DNA from: Candidatus Saccharimonadota bacterium
GTDB lineage: Bacteria; Patescibacteriota; Saccharimonadia; Saccharimonadales; Saccharimonadaceae
Assembly: GCA_017516075.1 (NCBI GenBank)
Contig: JAFWDS010000005.1
Coordinates: 1 to 34,379, forward strand
Reading direction: 5' to 3'
DNA length: 34,379 nt
Part shown: positions 1-8,428 of the stretch, one piece after another
Numbering within the stretch: position 1 is the first letter of the stretch
Layout of the letters: every line of letters begins with the position of its first letter
Program-made: the position numbers and the translations under genes
The notes under the pieces: generated by a model
Databases searched by the model: none
What the model was told of the DNA's origin: nothing
Seen by the model: only the letters and a program-made list of their open reading frames with translations

Positions 1-2
1 CC

Positions 3-824
3 TATGCCATAGCAAAACTAGCTGATGGTAACTGCTGGATGATAGAAAACATGCGTCTAGAAAATACTGGAACCGATAATACTAATGGTTCGCTTGCGCA
101 AGGCTACAATGCTAGCTTTGCTGGATTAGCTAATCCAGAAGCGCCATGGGCAGATAATAGTACTACTGCAAATAGCCTATATAGCACCGATGGCTCTACC
201 GATAAAACTATTTCTGGTAGTAACCAAGCCCATAGATTTCCGCGTTATAACAATGTAAACACTCCTACTACAGCCACAGATAGACCAAGTAACCCGACTA
301 GTAATTCATTCACTAATAACAATACGACAGTGGGTATGTATAGTTATGGCAACTATTACACTTGGGCAGCAGCTATTGCAGATACTACACATTATTCCAC
401 AAATAATCAATCAGTTAGTAGTACTTCTATCTGTCCTACTGGCTGGCATTTACCGAAAGGTGGTAATAAGTCCAATGAAGCCAACAATGATTTCTGGGCG
501 CTAGTTGTAACTGGCATTAATGGTGGCACCAATCCAGCAAACTATGATAGCAGTACAACTCCATATTATACTGGTACTCCAGAGGGTTCAGATGTCTCTA
601 ATGCTCTGAGGGCTTACCCTAACAATTTTGTTTATTCCGGCGGCGTTCGCAGCGGTTCGGTGTACGATCGTGGGTCCTACGGCCGCTATTGGTCATCTAC
701 AGTAAGCTCTTACGTCTACGCTTATAGTATGCAGTTCGGTAGTAGCTTCGTCGGCCCAGGCATTGACAACATCACCCAAAAGTACTACGGAATGAGTGTT
801 CGCTGTGTCTTTTCTGGTACTTGA
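3..824 (+). CDS. FISUMP-domain surface protein, 5' end outside window
   Basis: The reading frame is open from the first bases, so the N-terminus lies upstream; 273 codons and a TGA stop are visible. The start of the visible part (AKLADGNCWMIENMRL) and the pattern ICPTGWHLPKGG, then GRYWSST and a closing SVRCVF, are typical of the Fibrobacter succinogenes major paralogous (FISUMP) domain, which is found in secreted or cell-surface proteins. A long Asn/Thr/Ser-rich stretch separates these motifs. Codon use changes near base 635: the first part uses T/A-ending codons and the last 180 bp is richer in G and C. The protein at 3136-4821 has the same C-terminal layout. Role unknown; adhesion or ligand binding is plausible. 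Confidence 0.8.
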   Translation, partial: YAIAKLADGNCWMIENMRLENTGTDNTNGSLAQGYNASFAGLANPEAPWADNSTTANSLYSTDGSTDKTISGSNQAHRFPRYNNVNTPTTATDRPSNPTSNSFTNNNTTVGMYSYGNYYTWAAAIADTTHYSTNNQSVSSTSICPTGWHLPKGGNKSNEANNDFWALVVTGINGGTNPANYDSSTTPYYTGTPEGSDVSNALRAYPNNFVYSGGVRSGSVYDRGSYGRYWSSTVSSYVYAYSMQFGSSFVGPGIDNITQKYYGMSVRCVFSGT

Positions 825-887
825 ACTATATCCCTAAACCCAACCCCACAAAGTACATAACTAATTAAAAATCACCGGAGGACCCCC

Positions 888-1433
888 ATGCAAAACCCAT
901 TCAAAACCAAAAACCATATCGACACCATCAGCGAAGGCGTCGCCACTAAAAAATCTTCACTTTCCAAAACAACTATCACTAGCCTACTAGTACTCATAGC
1001 CTCAATCTTCATAGCAGTTGTCGTTTTTATTTTCCTAAGTTTCAACCATCCCATCATAGAAGAAAACTATTTCACTTCCGACGACACCAAAACTACCATC
1101 ACCCTCACCCCAGATAACAGCTCCAATACTTCCAACCTCATCAACACCCACCTCGTCTACACCTATGACAAAGACAATAATGTTTCTAGTCTCAAAACCT
1201 ATTTCGAATACTCCGACGCCGAAACCGCCAAGACCGCCTACGAATCTTCCAAAGATCAGCCAGAATTCAAAAACGCCGAGCTAAAAGATAAGTACATCAT
1301 CGTTACCGCCGACGAAAACCAATACAAAGGTCTCACCGCAAACGACATTCACCAACAAGCCGACGCCCTCAAATCTTTTCAATCCAAATCAAAATCAGAA
1401 ACAGAATCCCCCGAATCAAACGAAAACAATTAG
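888..1433 (+). CDS. Small single-pass anchored protein of unknown function
   Basis: 181 residues. The ATG follows a clear GGAGG ribosome binding site six bases upstream. A short basic N-terminus precedes one hydrophobic segment at about residues 30-52 (TSLLVLIASIFIAVVVFIFL), and the rest is a hydrophilic, probably extracytoplasmic domain with a Ser/Glu/Asn-rich tail. There is no lipobox cysteine, so it should be anchored by the uncleaved helix. It is convergent with jag, with only two bases between the stops. I do not recognise a family. Confidence 0.7.
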   Translation: MQNPFKTKNHIDTISEGVATKKSSLSKTTITSLLVLIASIFIAVVVFIFLSFNHPIIEENYFTSDDTKTTITLTPDNSSNTSNLINTHLVYTYDKDNNVSSLKTYFEYSDAETAKTAYESSKDQPEFKNAELKDKYIIVTADENQYKGLTANDIHQQADALKSFQSKSKSETESPESNENN

Positions 1434-1435
1434 AA

Positions 1436-1897
1436 CTAGTCACTAATCTTCGAAATAATCAACTTTCTCTCTCGTCCTTCCCCTTCCGAGTGAGTCTCAA
1501 TATCCGAATAATCTTGCGCGGTCTTATGTACGATTCTTCTATCCGCCGCATTTAGATTAATTTCCATCGGTTCCCCAGTTTCGCGCACCTTGCGAATCCA
1601 ATTCTCTGCCTTCTCAGCAATTCTATCCGCTCTCTGTCTCTTATAATTTGCCACATCCACGTTCACACGTCGAAGCTCCGCGTCCTTTGACACCAGCGCC
1701 ATCGACACCACATGCTGCAATGCCCTCAGATTATCCGCATTCCGCCCAATCAAAAGCGAATTAAGCGAAGTAGAAGGCACCGATAGCTGTATTACTTCAT
1801 CGTCCACCGTCGAAGAAACCGCCACATTGATACCAAAAAAACTCAGCAAATCTTCTAGGTATCTTGCCGCAAATCTTACTGATTCGTCTTTATTCAT
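1436..1897 (-). CDS. jag: Jag/KhpB-type RNA-binding protein (KH + R3H)
   Basis: 153 residues. The first half carries a KH-like segment with the loop LLIGRNADNLRALQHVV, and the second half an R3H-like region (ADRRIVHKTAQDYSDIETHSEG). The Jag-N domain found in Firmicutes is missing, so this is a short form. The ATG has an AAGGAG site and lies just after the yidC stop, the usual yidC-jag pairing. The family binds RNA and is linked to envelope and division control in Gram-positive bacteria. The role here is inferred from family and gene order. Confidence 0.88.
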   Translation of the reverse strand: MNKDESVRFAARYLEDLLSFFGINVAVSSTVDDEVIQLSVPSTSLNSLLIGRNADNLRALQHVVSMALVSKDAELRRVNVDVANYKRQRADRIAEKAENWIRKVRETGEPMEINLNAADRRIVHKTAQDYSDIETHSEGEGRERKLIISKISD

Positions 1898-1901
1898 ATT
1901 A

Positions 1902-3011
1902 TTATCTCCTTTTCTTTTTACTTTCCTTTGCGGAGATACGTGTTATTTTTGTTCCTGTCTTTTTATTTGTAATAACTTCAGCCTCCTGAATCTTGCGAAG
2001 CTCCTTCAGTACCGCCTTATCAGTTACAGCATCAATTTCCTTATCCACCCGATTAAGTGCAATCTTTTGCATAGTGAGTGTCATAATGTTGCTGAGGAAA
2101 TAGTAAAACGCCAACGCTCCATTCAAATTAAACATAATGATAAACATCATAATCGGCATCATCGCCGACATCTGCCCAGTTGTCATACTCTTAATATCCG
2201 CATCTTCTATCTCCTTACCATCCTTAGCTTCTTTTATTAAGTCGCGGAACTTCTTCTTCTTTTCAGACTGACCAGAAGGTAGTTGTTGCTTGGTTGCATA
2301 GTATAATAGTATCGACGCAAAAACAGCACATACCAATATAAACAACGCACTCCAACTAAACTTACCAGTCATCACATCACTCGCCTTCACATCAAGCCGA
2401 ACTAGTCCAAATAACTTCGGATGAAAATCATACGCCGTCTTTTCCTCTGCCGGAATCTCCGTATTCACTAAATCTTCTAGATAAACCTTCTGCTTTTCCT
2501 GCAGACCCCGAATCTCTGAACCCTCATACGCTACAATATCATACGCCCTATTTGCTAAATTGTCTTGTGGCAAAGGCGTCGCTACTACTCTAATCGCCGA
2601 AAAAATTGCAATAAATATCGGCAGCTGAATCAAAGTCGTTGCGAGAGACGCAAATGGCTTGATATTATATCTCTTATATAAATCCATCGTCTGCAAAGAT
2701 TCCATCTGTTTGTTCCCTTTGCAATTCTTTTTAATCTGGGTCAGCTCCGGCTGAATTTTACGAATCAGTTTCGTCTGATTAAATTGCCTTTTAGTTAGCG
2801 GCCACATCAAAAGCTTCACTAGGATTGTAAAGATAATAATCGCAAGCCCAAAATCATGCACCAAATTAAAGATTACAAATAGAATGTTCACAATCGGCCG
2901 CACTACAATCATATCGATAAAATTAAACGGACTCCCAGTCGCAATCGAGCCAATCACAAACAAAATAAATATACCCCAATAAATATACTTTCTCACACTC
3001 TTCTTATCCAT
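1902..3011 (-). CDS. yidC: YidC/Oxa1-family membrane protein insertase
   Basis: 369 residues. It has an N-terminal hydrophobic segment (residues 9-27), a core helix followed by LLMWPLTKRQFNQTKLIRKIQPEL, which is the conserved YidC region, and later helices ALFILVCAVFASILLYYATKQ and MMPIMMFIIMFNLNGALAFYYF. The C-terminal tail is basic (ESKKKRR), as in Oxa1-type proteins that contact ribosomes. The large periplasmic domain of Gram-negative YidC is absent. It inserts membrane proteins alone or with SecYEG. Its -10 box is seven bases before ATG, so it appears to start its own leaderless transcript with jag, although rnpA and rpmH lie upstream on the same strand. Confidence 0.95.
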   Translation of the reverse strand: MDKKSVRKYIYWGIFILFVIGSIATGSPFNFIDMIVVRPIVNILFVIFNLVHDFGLAIIIFTILVKLLMWPLTKRQFNQTKLIRKIQPELTQIKKNCKGNKQMESLQTMDLYKRYNIKPFASLATTLIQLPIFIAIFSAIRVVATPLPQDNLANRAYDIVAYEGSEIRGLQEKQKVYLEDLVNTEIPAEEKTAYDFHPKLFGLVRLDVKASDVMTGKFSWSALFILVCAVFASILLYYATKQQLPSGQSEKKKKFRDLIKEAKDGKEIEDADIKSMTTGQMSAMMPIMMFIIMFNLNGALAFYYFLSNIMTLTMQKIALNRVDKEIDAVTDKAVLKELRKIQEAEVITNKKTGTKITRISAKESKKKRR

Positions 3012-3018
3012 TCATATT

Positions 3019-3024
3019 ATTATA
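3019..3024 (-). promoter_or_regulatory. -10 box for yidC, leaderless arrangement
   Basis: TATAAT on the minus strand with seven bases to the yidC ATG, placing the probable transcription start at or next to the start codon. No ribosome binding site is visible. Confidence 0.6.
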
Positions 3025-3135
3025 ACACAACTATTCGCGTTCGACGCAAAAAGAAGCAACCACTAATCCATCCAACCCTATCAAATATCTTTCCTAAATA
3101 TCAGATAAACAAAAACTCTTCGTAACAAAAAACTA

Positions 3136-4821
3136 CTACCGAGCCACACATCGTACCACATCACCGCGGACACGATCTTCGCTGTAGTCTGGGCCGACGT
3201 AGTCATCCGAGTCCGCGACCAAGCTGTACACATCCTTATCTCCATAGGCTACAGACGACCACGAGAACACGTCGCTACCGACGTTTCCCAGTCTACCATA
3301 CCAGAAGCCAGACAAACCAAGATAGATAGGTGATTCCCAAATCTTTTGACCATTACCAAGTGCACGATCATCATCATCCCATCCATATTGTTCTACTAAA
3401 TTCCAGAATGATTTATCTGGAGCAGCAGAAACGGAATAACAATCACCAATAGGGAGTGTCCAGCCAGCCGGACAGATAGATTGTTCTACTATACCGCCTG
3501 TAATACTGCTACTATTATTTGATGCAATAGCTGCATTCCAATTATAGAAGTTTCCTAAGTGATATTGTTGAGTAGGAGTACCAGATACGGTAATATAGGT
3601 AGCAATGGGGTTAAGAGATTCGTCGCAGGCTGGCTCATGAGTAGTACTATCCCAAGTACAACTATTATAATAAGTACTCCAATTACTATAATTACTCAGT
3701 GTTTCATTCCAGTATAGGTTACCTGGATCATAGGATTCTGGAGTGTAGTTATTCTGACAATAGTTGTATTGACTATTCCAAGTTCCTCCCTGGCACCAGG
3801 TCTTAGTATTGGAATCATAGGTAGAGCGAGCTGGGGTCCAGCTAGCAATACTATAGCTCGTACCATTCCAACCAAGATCTGTATCTAGGTTTGTGTAGGT
3901 TTTATTCGAATCTAGATCCAAGTCTAGATTCTGCGTCATCCAGATATTACCATCAGCAAGTTTGGATATAGTATATGATTTACTATCTCGTTTATCAATT
4001 AGGGTATATTGCTGTTCACTTGTCATTGATGATAATATGGAAGATTTGTTGGTAGAGGAAATGTCTTGCATACAAACAATATCTGTACTTGTATTGGTAC
4101 CAATTGTAGTGCCAGATGGATTACAAGCCCCTGGCACTAACGCAGTGGATGGATGGACTAGAATATATATAACTTGCCCAGAATATGTTTCAGCCGGTTG
4201 GGTCTTACTAATATATGCAGCGTAAGTAGTAGTGAGTTTAACTCCGCCAGTCATAGCCATCATATCAGTGCCAGAATTCTTATGGGCTACCTTGGTGTAT
4301 TTATTTGGCACTACGTGGTATTGATCAAACGAAGCATCAGAACCTCCACTTACATTCGGCGCAGAATCAATAGCAAAAGCATTAGCACCAGAAGTATCAC
4401 CTGAGTCCTGTGTCATAGCTAGCTTCATCGCCCAGTTGGATACATCAGGATTCCCAGCAGATGTAGCTATACCAGATTCTATGGCGGAGTTTCCACTAGC
4501 AGTTGTCCCCACTAGTTTATTACTATTTGTTCCTCCTACTTCATCACCGGTGTATCCTGCCGCATAGATAGCAAATCCTTCCGCGTCATTACAAAAAGCA
4601 TGCAAAGTAGTAGTACCAATGTTTGCTTGGTAAGTGCCATTCGTAATCTCGGCATTATGAGACGTCATACCAGTACCACTCATAGAACAAGACACTGGAA
4701 CAGTGATATTAATCTCATCCACCACATCATCTGCAGAAACAAAAATAGATGCCAAAGCCGCACCAGAAAGCAATGTAGTGATTATTAGTATATTGGTAAC
4801 ATTTGTCGCAACATTTTTCAT
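3136..4821 (-). CDS. Secreted FISUMP-domain surface protein
   Basis: 561 residues. A hydrophobic signal or anchor segment lies at residues 8-29 (ILIITTLLSGAALASIFVSA). Residues about 35-225 form a module almost identical in pattern to the N-terminus of the protein at 18806-20254 (VPVSCSMSGTGMTSHNAEI, TTTLHAFCND, EGFAIYAAGYTG). The second half is a FISUMP domain: DGNIWMTQNLDLDLDS, SICPAGWTLPIGDCYSV and a closing GDVVRCVAR. An AGAAGG site lies seven bases before ATG, and a TATGAT -10 box is further upstream. It sits between rnpA and yidC, where housekeeping genes are usually adjacent. The last 170 bp is more GC-rich than the rest. Confidence 0.85.
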   Translation of the reverse strand: MKNVATNVTNILIITTLLSGAALASIFVSADDVVDEINITVPVSCSMSGTGMTSHNAEITNGTYQANIGTTTLHAFCNDAEGFAIYAAGYTGDEVGGTNSNKLVGTTASGNSAIESGIATSAGNPDVSNWAMKLAMTQDSGDTSGANAFAIDSAPNVSGGSDASFDQYHVVPNKYTKVAHKNSGTDMMAMTGGVKLTTTYAAYISKTQPAETYSGQVIYILVHPSTALVPGACNPSGTTIGTNTSTDIVCMQDISSTNKSSILSSMTSEQQYTLIDKRDSKSYTISKLADGNIWMTQNLDLDLDSNKTYTNLDTDLGWNGTSYSIASWTPARSTYDSNTKTWCQGGTWNSQYNYCQNNYTPESYDPGNLYWNETLSNYSNWSTYYNSCTWDSTTHEPACDESLNPIATYITVSGTPTQQYHLGNFYNWNAAIASNNSSSITGGIVEQSICPAGWTLPIGDCYSVSAAPDKSFWNLVEQYGWDDDDRALGNGQKIWESPIYLGLSGFWYGRLGNVGSDVFSWSSVAYGDKDVYSLVADSDDYVGPDYSEDRVRGDVVRCVAR

Positions 4822-4921
4822 ATATAACCTTCTTTATACTTCCATCATACCACAAGCACTTTCAAAAATCCACACCACAAAACCAAAAACCTCACAACCA
4901 TCGCCACAATAAAAGCCCCTC

Positions 4922-5263
4922 TTAAATAGTTCTACTCTCTGTCACCAGTTTACTTAATACTTTTTCTAATTCACCAACCCTCATCTTTTCAACATCTTTC
5001 GAAAAAACCACAAAAATATAATCAGTCTTCCTTGGAATAGACTCAAAATTTTTCCGAATCACTTCGTAAACTCTTCGCCGTATCCGATTCCTCTTCACTG
5101 CCGACTTCTCCACCTTTTTTGACACCACCACTGCAAATCTCATAAATCCTCTGGTGTTCTCGGCAAAAACTAGAGACACCTTCGGCGACCGAATCGTCTT
5201 CCCTTTCTGATACACATATCTCACCCCACCTCGTGAATGAAACCGATACTTCTTACTTAGCAT
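4922..5263 (-). CDS. rnpA: Ribonuclease P protein component
   Basis: 113 residues from the chosen ATG, which gives the usual MLSKKYRFHS start; an upstream in-frame ATG at 5296 would add 11 atypical residues. The RNase P signature is clear: FAVVVSKKVEKSAVKRNRIRRRVYEVIR, with the basic RNR helix, then DYIFVVFSKDVEKM. It binds the RNase P RNA for tRNA 5' processing; rnpB is not in this window. It follows rpmH, the near-universal order. No strong ribosome binding site is visible. Confidence 0.95.
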   Translation of the reverse strand: MLSKKYRFHSRGGVRYVYQKGKTIRSPKVSLVFAENTRGFMRFAVVVSKKVEKSAVKRNRIRRRVYEVIRKNFESIPRKTDYIFVVFSKDVEKMRVGELEKVLSKLVTESRTI

Positions 5264-5283
5264 ATTATTATTATACTCTATAT

Positions 5284-5324
5284 TTAATATAATCATTTCT
5301 AGAATATAGAAATGATTATATTAA
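5284..5324. repeat. AT-rich perfect 18-bp inverted repeat between rpmH and rnpA
   Basis: The arms 5284-5301 and 5307-5324 are exact reverse complements around the loop GAATA. The arms are nearly all A/T. It lies in the rpmH-rnpA spacer, so it could be an mRNA processing hairpin or an origin-proximal palindrome. It is not a standard terminator, having no GC-rich stem or U tract. Confidence 0.8.
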
Positions 5325-5346
5325 TATATAGTACAACAAACAATAA

Positions 5347-5484
5347 TTAAGCGGTTAACCTTGCACGCCCTTTGAGTCTACGACGCGCCAAAACCTTTCG
5401 CCCATTCTTGGTCGCATTCCGCTTCATAAATCCGTGCTCAACCTTGCGCTGCCTCTTGTGTGGCTGATATGTTCTTTTTGGCAT
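5347..5484 (-). CDS. rpmH: Ribosomal protein L34
   Basis: 45 residues. It matches the family across its length: [36 protein letters not shown] and LKGRARLTA. It is a structural protein of the large ribosomal subunit. A GAGGAA ribosome binding site lies seven bases before ATG, and a -10 box TATAAT lies at 5523-5528 on the minus strand, giving a leader of about 30 nt. It is divergent from dnaA across the origin region, the classic layout. Confidence 0.97.
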   Translation of the reverse strand: MPKRTYQPHKRQRKVEHGFMKRNATKNGRKVLARRRLKGRARLTA

Positions 5485-5717
5485 AATATTATTCCTCAAA
5501 CTTTATTATTTTTCAAATATTTATTATAGTATACCGCATTTTTCCACATTTTTCAAGGAGTTTTCCACAGGGCATTTAGAGGACACTTGCAAAATGTGGA
5601 AACATTCTTATCTGTTATAATTTTTACATATTACAACATAAAAAATTCCCTCCAAAACCTGTGGAAAACTATACATTCCGTGCTATAATAATTACAGCAA
5701 AGGAGGTAAACACACTA
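5485..5717. other. Probable chromosomal origin (oriC), rpmH-dnaA spacer
   Basis: Non-coding and AT-rich. It holds four DnaA-box-like 9-mers, TTTTCCACA or its complement: forward at 5540-5548 and 5561-5569, reverse at 5595-5603 (one mismatch) and 5660-5668. AT-rich stretches between them could unwind. The dnaA promoter (a TATAAT near 5683-5688) lies at the right end. The boxes are TTTTCCACA rather than the E. coli TTATCCACA. Position between rpmH and dnaA supports the call; no skew calculation was possible. Confidence 0.7.
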
Positions 5718-7079
5718 ATGTACGACGTTTGGAAAAACGCTCTCGCTGAAATCGAACAACAAATTTCCCCAGCCAATTTTTCAACCTGGTTCCAGGACAC
5801 TTCTCTCCTTTCCACCGATAGCGGCGCAATTATTATCGGTGTCAAAAACACTTTCTATGTCAAGCAACTCCGTTCCAGATATCTAGATATTATTACTATC
5901 GCTCTCAAAAATAATGGTGTCACGGTAAATACGGTTGATTTCGAAGTCAACACTCCCACCAAAACCAAAGTCAAACCTCGAGAAGTTACTAGCGCCAACA
6001 ATCTTATTAAAGAAAAAATCCGTACTATCAAGAATACTTCCAAATCCCAAAACCCTCTAAATAACGGCTTAAATAGTAAATACACACTAGATAATTTCGT
6101 CGTCGGCTCCAACAATGACCTTGCTGTTTCTGTCGCCAAAAACATCATCGCTTCTCCTGGTACTAAATATAATCCCTTTTTTCTCTACGGCGGACCAGGC
6201 CTTGGTAAAACCCACCTTGTCCAAGCCATTGGTAACGAACTATTAAGAAACAACCCTAACTTCAAAATCTACTACACCCCCATCAATCATTTCTATTCCG
6301 ATTTTATTGAAGCCATCCAAAACGGCAAAGGCAAAGAATTCTACCAAAGATTCCAAAAACTCGACTGCCTAATAATAGACGATTTCCAGCTCATTGTGAA
6401 TAAGGAAAAAAGCCAAGAAGAATTCTTTAACATTTTCAATGACCTCTATCAACTCAACAAACAAATCATCGTGACTTCCGATCGTCTCCCGCGCCAAATC
6501 AAAACCGTCGACGAACGCCTCGCTTCTAGACTCACTTGGGCTGGCGCCTACGATCTCCAACTCCCTAAATTCGAAGACAAATGTGCTATCCTTCGTGCCA
6601 AGGCCGAATTAGAAGGTATCGAAATAGAACCAGAAGCTATTGAGTACATTGCTGAAAACGTCAACACTAATATTCGCGACCTCGAAGGAGAATTCTCTGC
6701 CATCCTCCTTATGTCCGATGTCCGCAATATGACCCCATTAGAACTCATCCAAAACGGCTCCGTTAGTGTTAGTAAAACTTCCAAATTCCGCCCCACCACC
6801 AGTAAACAAGTTGTCGACAAAGTTGCAAAGTATTACGATCTCACCACTAAAGAAATGTGTAGCAAAACCCGCGTTTCACATATCAAAACCGCTCGCCAAA
6901 TCGCCATGTTCCTTTTATCTAAAGAATTAAATCTCAGCACCAATAAAATCGCTTCCGAAGTTGGCGTCAAAGACCACACTACAGTTATGCATGGTATCAA
7001 AAAAATCGAAAACGATCTCAAACTCAATTTCATCCTCCGTGATCAAATCGAAGAAATCAAGGAGAAAATCTATGGCTAA
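5718..7079 (+). CDS. dnaA: Chromosomal replication initiator DnaA
   Basis: 453 residues from the ATG at 5718, chosen because a strong AAAGGAGG site lies just before it and the family-typical start (MYDVWKNALAEIEQQISPANF) follows. Domain I is at 1-80, with a short linker to about 118. The AAA+ domain has Walker A GGPGLGKT (158-165), Walker B CLIIDDFQ (216-223) and sensor VTSDRLPRQI. The C-terminal DNA-binding domain has SHIKTARQIAMFLL and the signature DHTTVMHGIKKI. It binds DnaA boxes on both flanks and opens oriC; those boxes also suggest autoregulation. Confidence 0.98.
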   Translation: MYDVWKNALAEIEQQISPANFSTWFQDTSLLSTDSGAIIIGVKNTFYVKQLRSRYLDIITIALKNNGVTVNTVDFEVNTPTKTKVKPREVTSANNLIKEKIRTIKNTSKSQNPLNNGLNSKYTLDNFVVGSNNDLAVSVAKNIIASPGTKYNPFFLYGGPGLGKTHLVQAIGNELLRNNPNFKIYYTPINHFYSDFIEAIQNGKGKEFYQRFQKLDCLIIDDFQLIVNKEKSQEEFFNIFNDLYQLNKQIIVTSDRLPRQIKTVDERLASRLTWAGAYDLQLPKFEDKCAILRAKAELEGIEIEPEAIEYIAENVNTNIRDLEGEFSAILLMSDVRNMTPLELIQNGSVSVSKTSKFRPTTSKQVVDKVAKYYDLTTKEMCSKTRVSHIKTARQIAMFLLSKELNLSTNKIASEVGVKDHTTVMHGIKKIENDLKLNFILRDQIEEIKEKIYG

Positions 7080-7327
7080 AATCACCAAAAATGTGGAAAA
7101 CACGTGCAAAAGCACTCGTAAAACTACGTGTATTAAAAGTGAAATTAATTGTTCAAAAATTATAAATAATTTATTCCGCGTGGATAACTTAGTTTATTCA
7201 CTAACTTTTTCGCTTTTCCCCACCAACTTTTCCGCAAGACTCTTACAGGGTATAAATAGTTACTTTTCCACTTTTACACATAGCCTAATACTACTATTAT
7301 TAAATAATTAAATAGAAAGGAAGAAAA
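7080..7327. other. dnaA-dnaN spacer with further DnaA-box-like sites
   Basis: About 250 bp of AT-rich DNA without a credible gene. It contains a perfect TGTGGAAAA at 7092-7100, CGTGGATAA at 7179-7187, and near matches TTTTCCCCA (7214-7222), TTTTCCGCA (7228-7236) and TTTTCCACT (7264-7272). Bipartite origins with boxes on both sides of dnaA are known in other bacteria. The dnaN ribosome binding site (AAAGGAAG) closes the region. Confidence 0.6.
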
Positions 7328-8428
7328 ATGATCATTAAAGTCACACAAGAAAAATTAAGTAAAGCCTTAAATAATGTTAGTCGCATAGCTATGAATAAGG
7401 TTACCTTACCTATTTTAAATAATGTCCTCTTAAGAGTAGAAAAGAAAAAGGTATATCTCATCACCACTAATCTAGATATGGCAGTCAAAGATTATCTTCC
7501 TGTCTCTAATTCAGAAGATGGAGTAGTTACAGTACCAGCCAAACTTCTAGCGGAATTTGTTTCCAACCTTCCCAAAGGTGAAACCATCGAAATCACATCC
7601 GAAGACACCAAAGTAAAAATCAAAGCCGGCAAGTATTCCTCTATTATTAATGGTTCCATTGCTGATGATTTCCCAGAACTCCCAGAAATCAACGAAAAAC
7701 AAGCTGTCATCTACAAAATCGGAGCCGATGAATTCAAAAACAGTATGAGTCAAGTTTTGATTGCTACCTCAAGCGACCTCACTAGGCCAGCTCTTACTGG
7801 TGTATATTTTAATACTTCAGATCATACTCTTGCTGTCGCTTCTACGGATGGCTATCGTCTAGCCGAGAAAAAACTCATCGATAAAACCGAAAGTGAAGTC
7901 AGTGCTATTGTTCCAGCTAGTTCCCTTCAAGAAGTTCTCCGTTCTATCAGTGATGATGTAGAAGAAATCGAAATCGCCTTCAATGATGACTTAGTGCGAT
8001 TTCGTCTAGGGGAAGTAGAGATTATCTCCAAACTTATAGATGCTAGTTTCCCTGATTACCAAAAACTCATCCCCAAAGACAATGATATTTTTGCTTCGGT
8101 CAACCGCGAAGAATTAGTCCGCATTACCAAACTTGCTGCACTCTTTGCGCGCTCAGTTGGTGGCTCCATTATTTGTGAAGCCAAAGACCCTAATACCTTC
8201 TCGGTCAAATCTATCGCTAATGAATATGGTGAAAACGATTCCGAAATAGAAGCCACTATTAAAAACACCGGCAAAGTCAACCTTAATTCTCGCTTCCTCC
8301 TTGATGCTCTTGGTGCTCTCGAAGAAAAAGAACTCGAACTTAGTTTTTCAAATCGTGTCACCCCAATTATTCTCAAAAACAAGAAATCCAAGCTCTACAC
8401 TCATATTATAATGCCGCTTAATTCATAA
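7328..8428 (+). CDS. dnaN: DNA polymerase III beta subunit (sliding clamp)
   Basis: 366 residues, the normal family length. It starts MIIKVTQEKLSKALNNVSRIA and has the clamp repeats, including LPILNNVLLRVEKKKVYLITTNLD, RPALTGVYFNTSDHTLAVASTDGYRLAEKK and a C-terminal YTHIIMPLNS. It forms the ring that tethers the replicative polymerase. An AAAGGAAG site is in place. Its stop overlaps the recF start by one base, implying coupled translation. Confidence 0.98.
   Translation: MIIKVTQEKLSKALNNVSRIAMNKVTLPILNNVLLRVEKKKVYLITTNLDMAVKDYLPVSNSEDGVVTVPAKLLAEFVSNLPKGETIEITSEDTKVKIKAGKYSSIINGSIADDFPELPEINEKQAVIYKIGADEFKNSMSQVLIATSSDLTRPALTGVYFNTSDHTLAVASTDGYRLAEKKLIDKTESEVSAIVPASSLQEVLRSISDDVEEIEIAFNDDLVRFRLGEVEIISKLIDASFPDYQKLIPKDNDIFASVNREELVRITKLAALFARSVGGSIICEAKDPNTFSVKSIANEYGENDSEIEATIKNTGKVNLNSRFLLDALGALEEKELELSFSNRVTPIILKNKKSKLYTHIIMPLNS

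Noticed and set aside
6961-7311. Open frame covering the end of dnaA and the following spacer
   Set aside because: It is in a shifted frame of dnaA and continues through DnaA-box-rich spacer DNA; no start signal.
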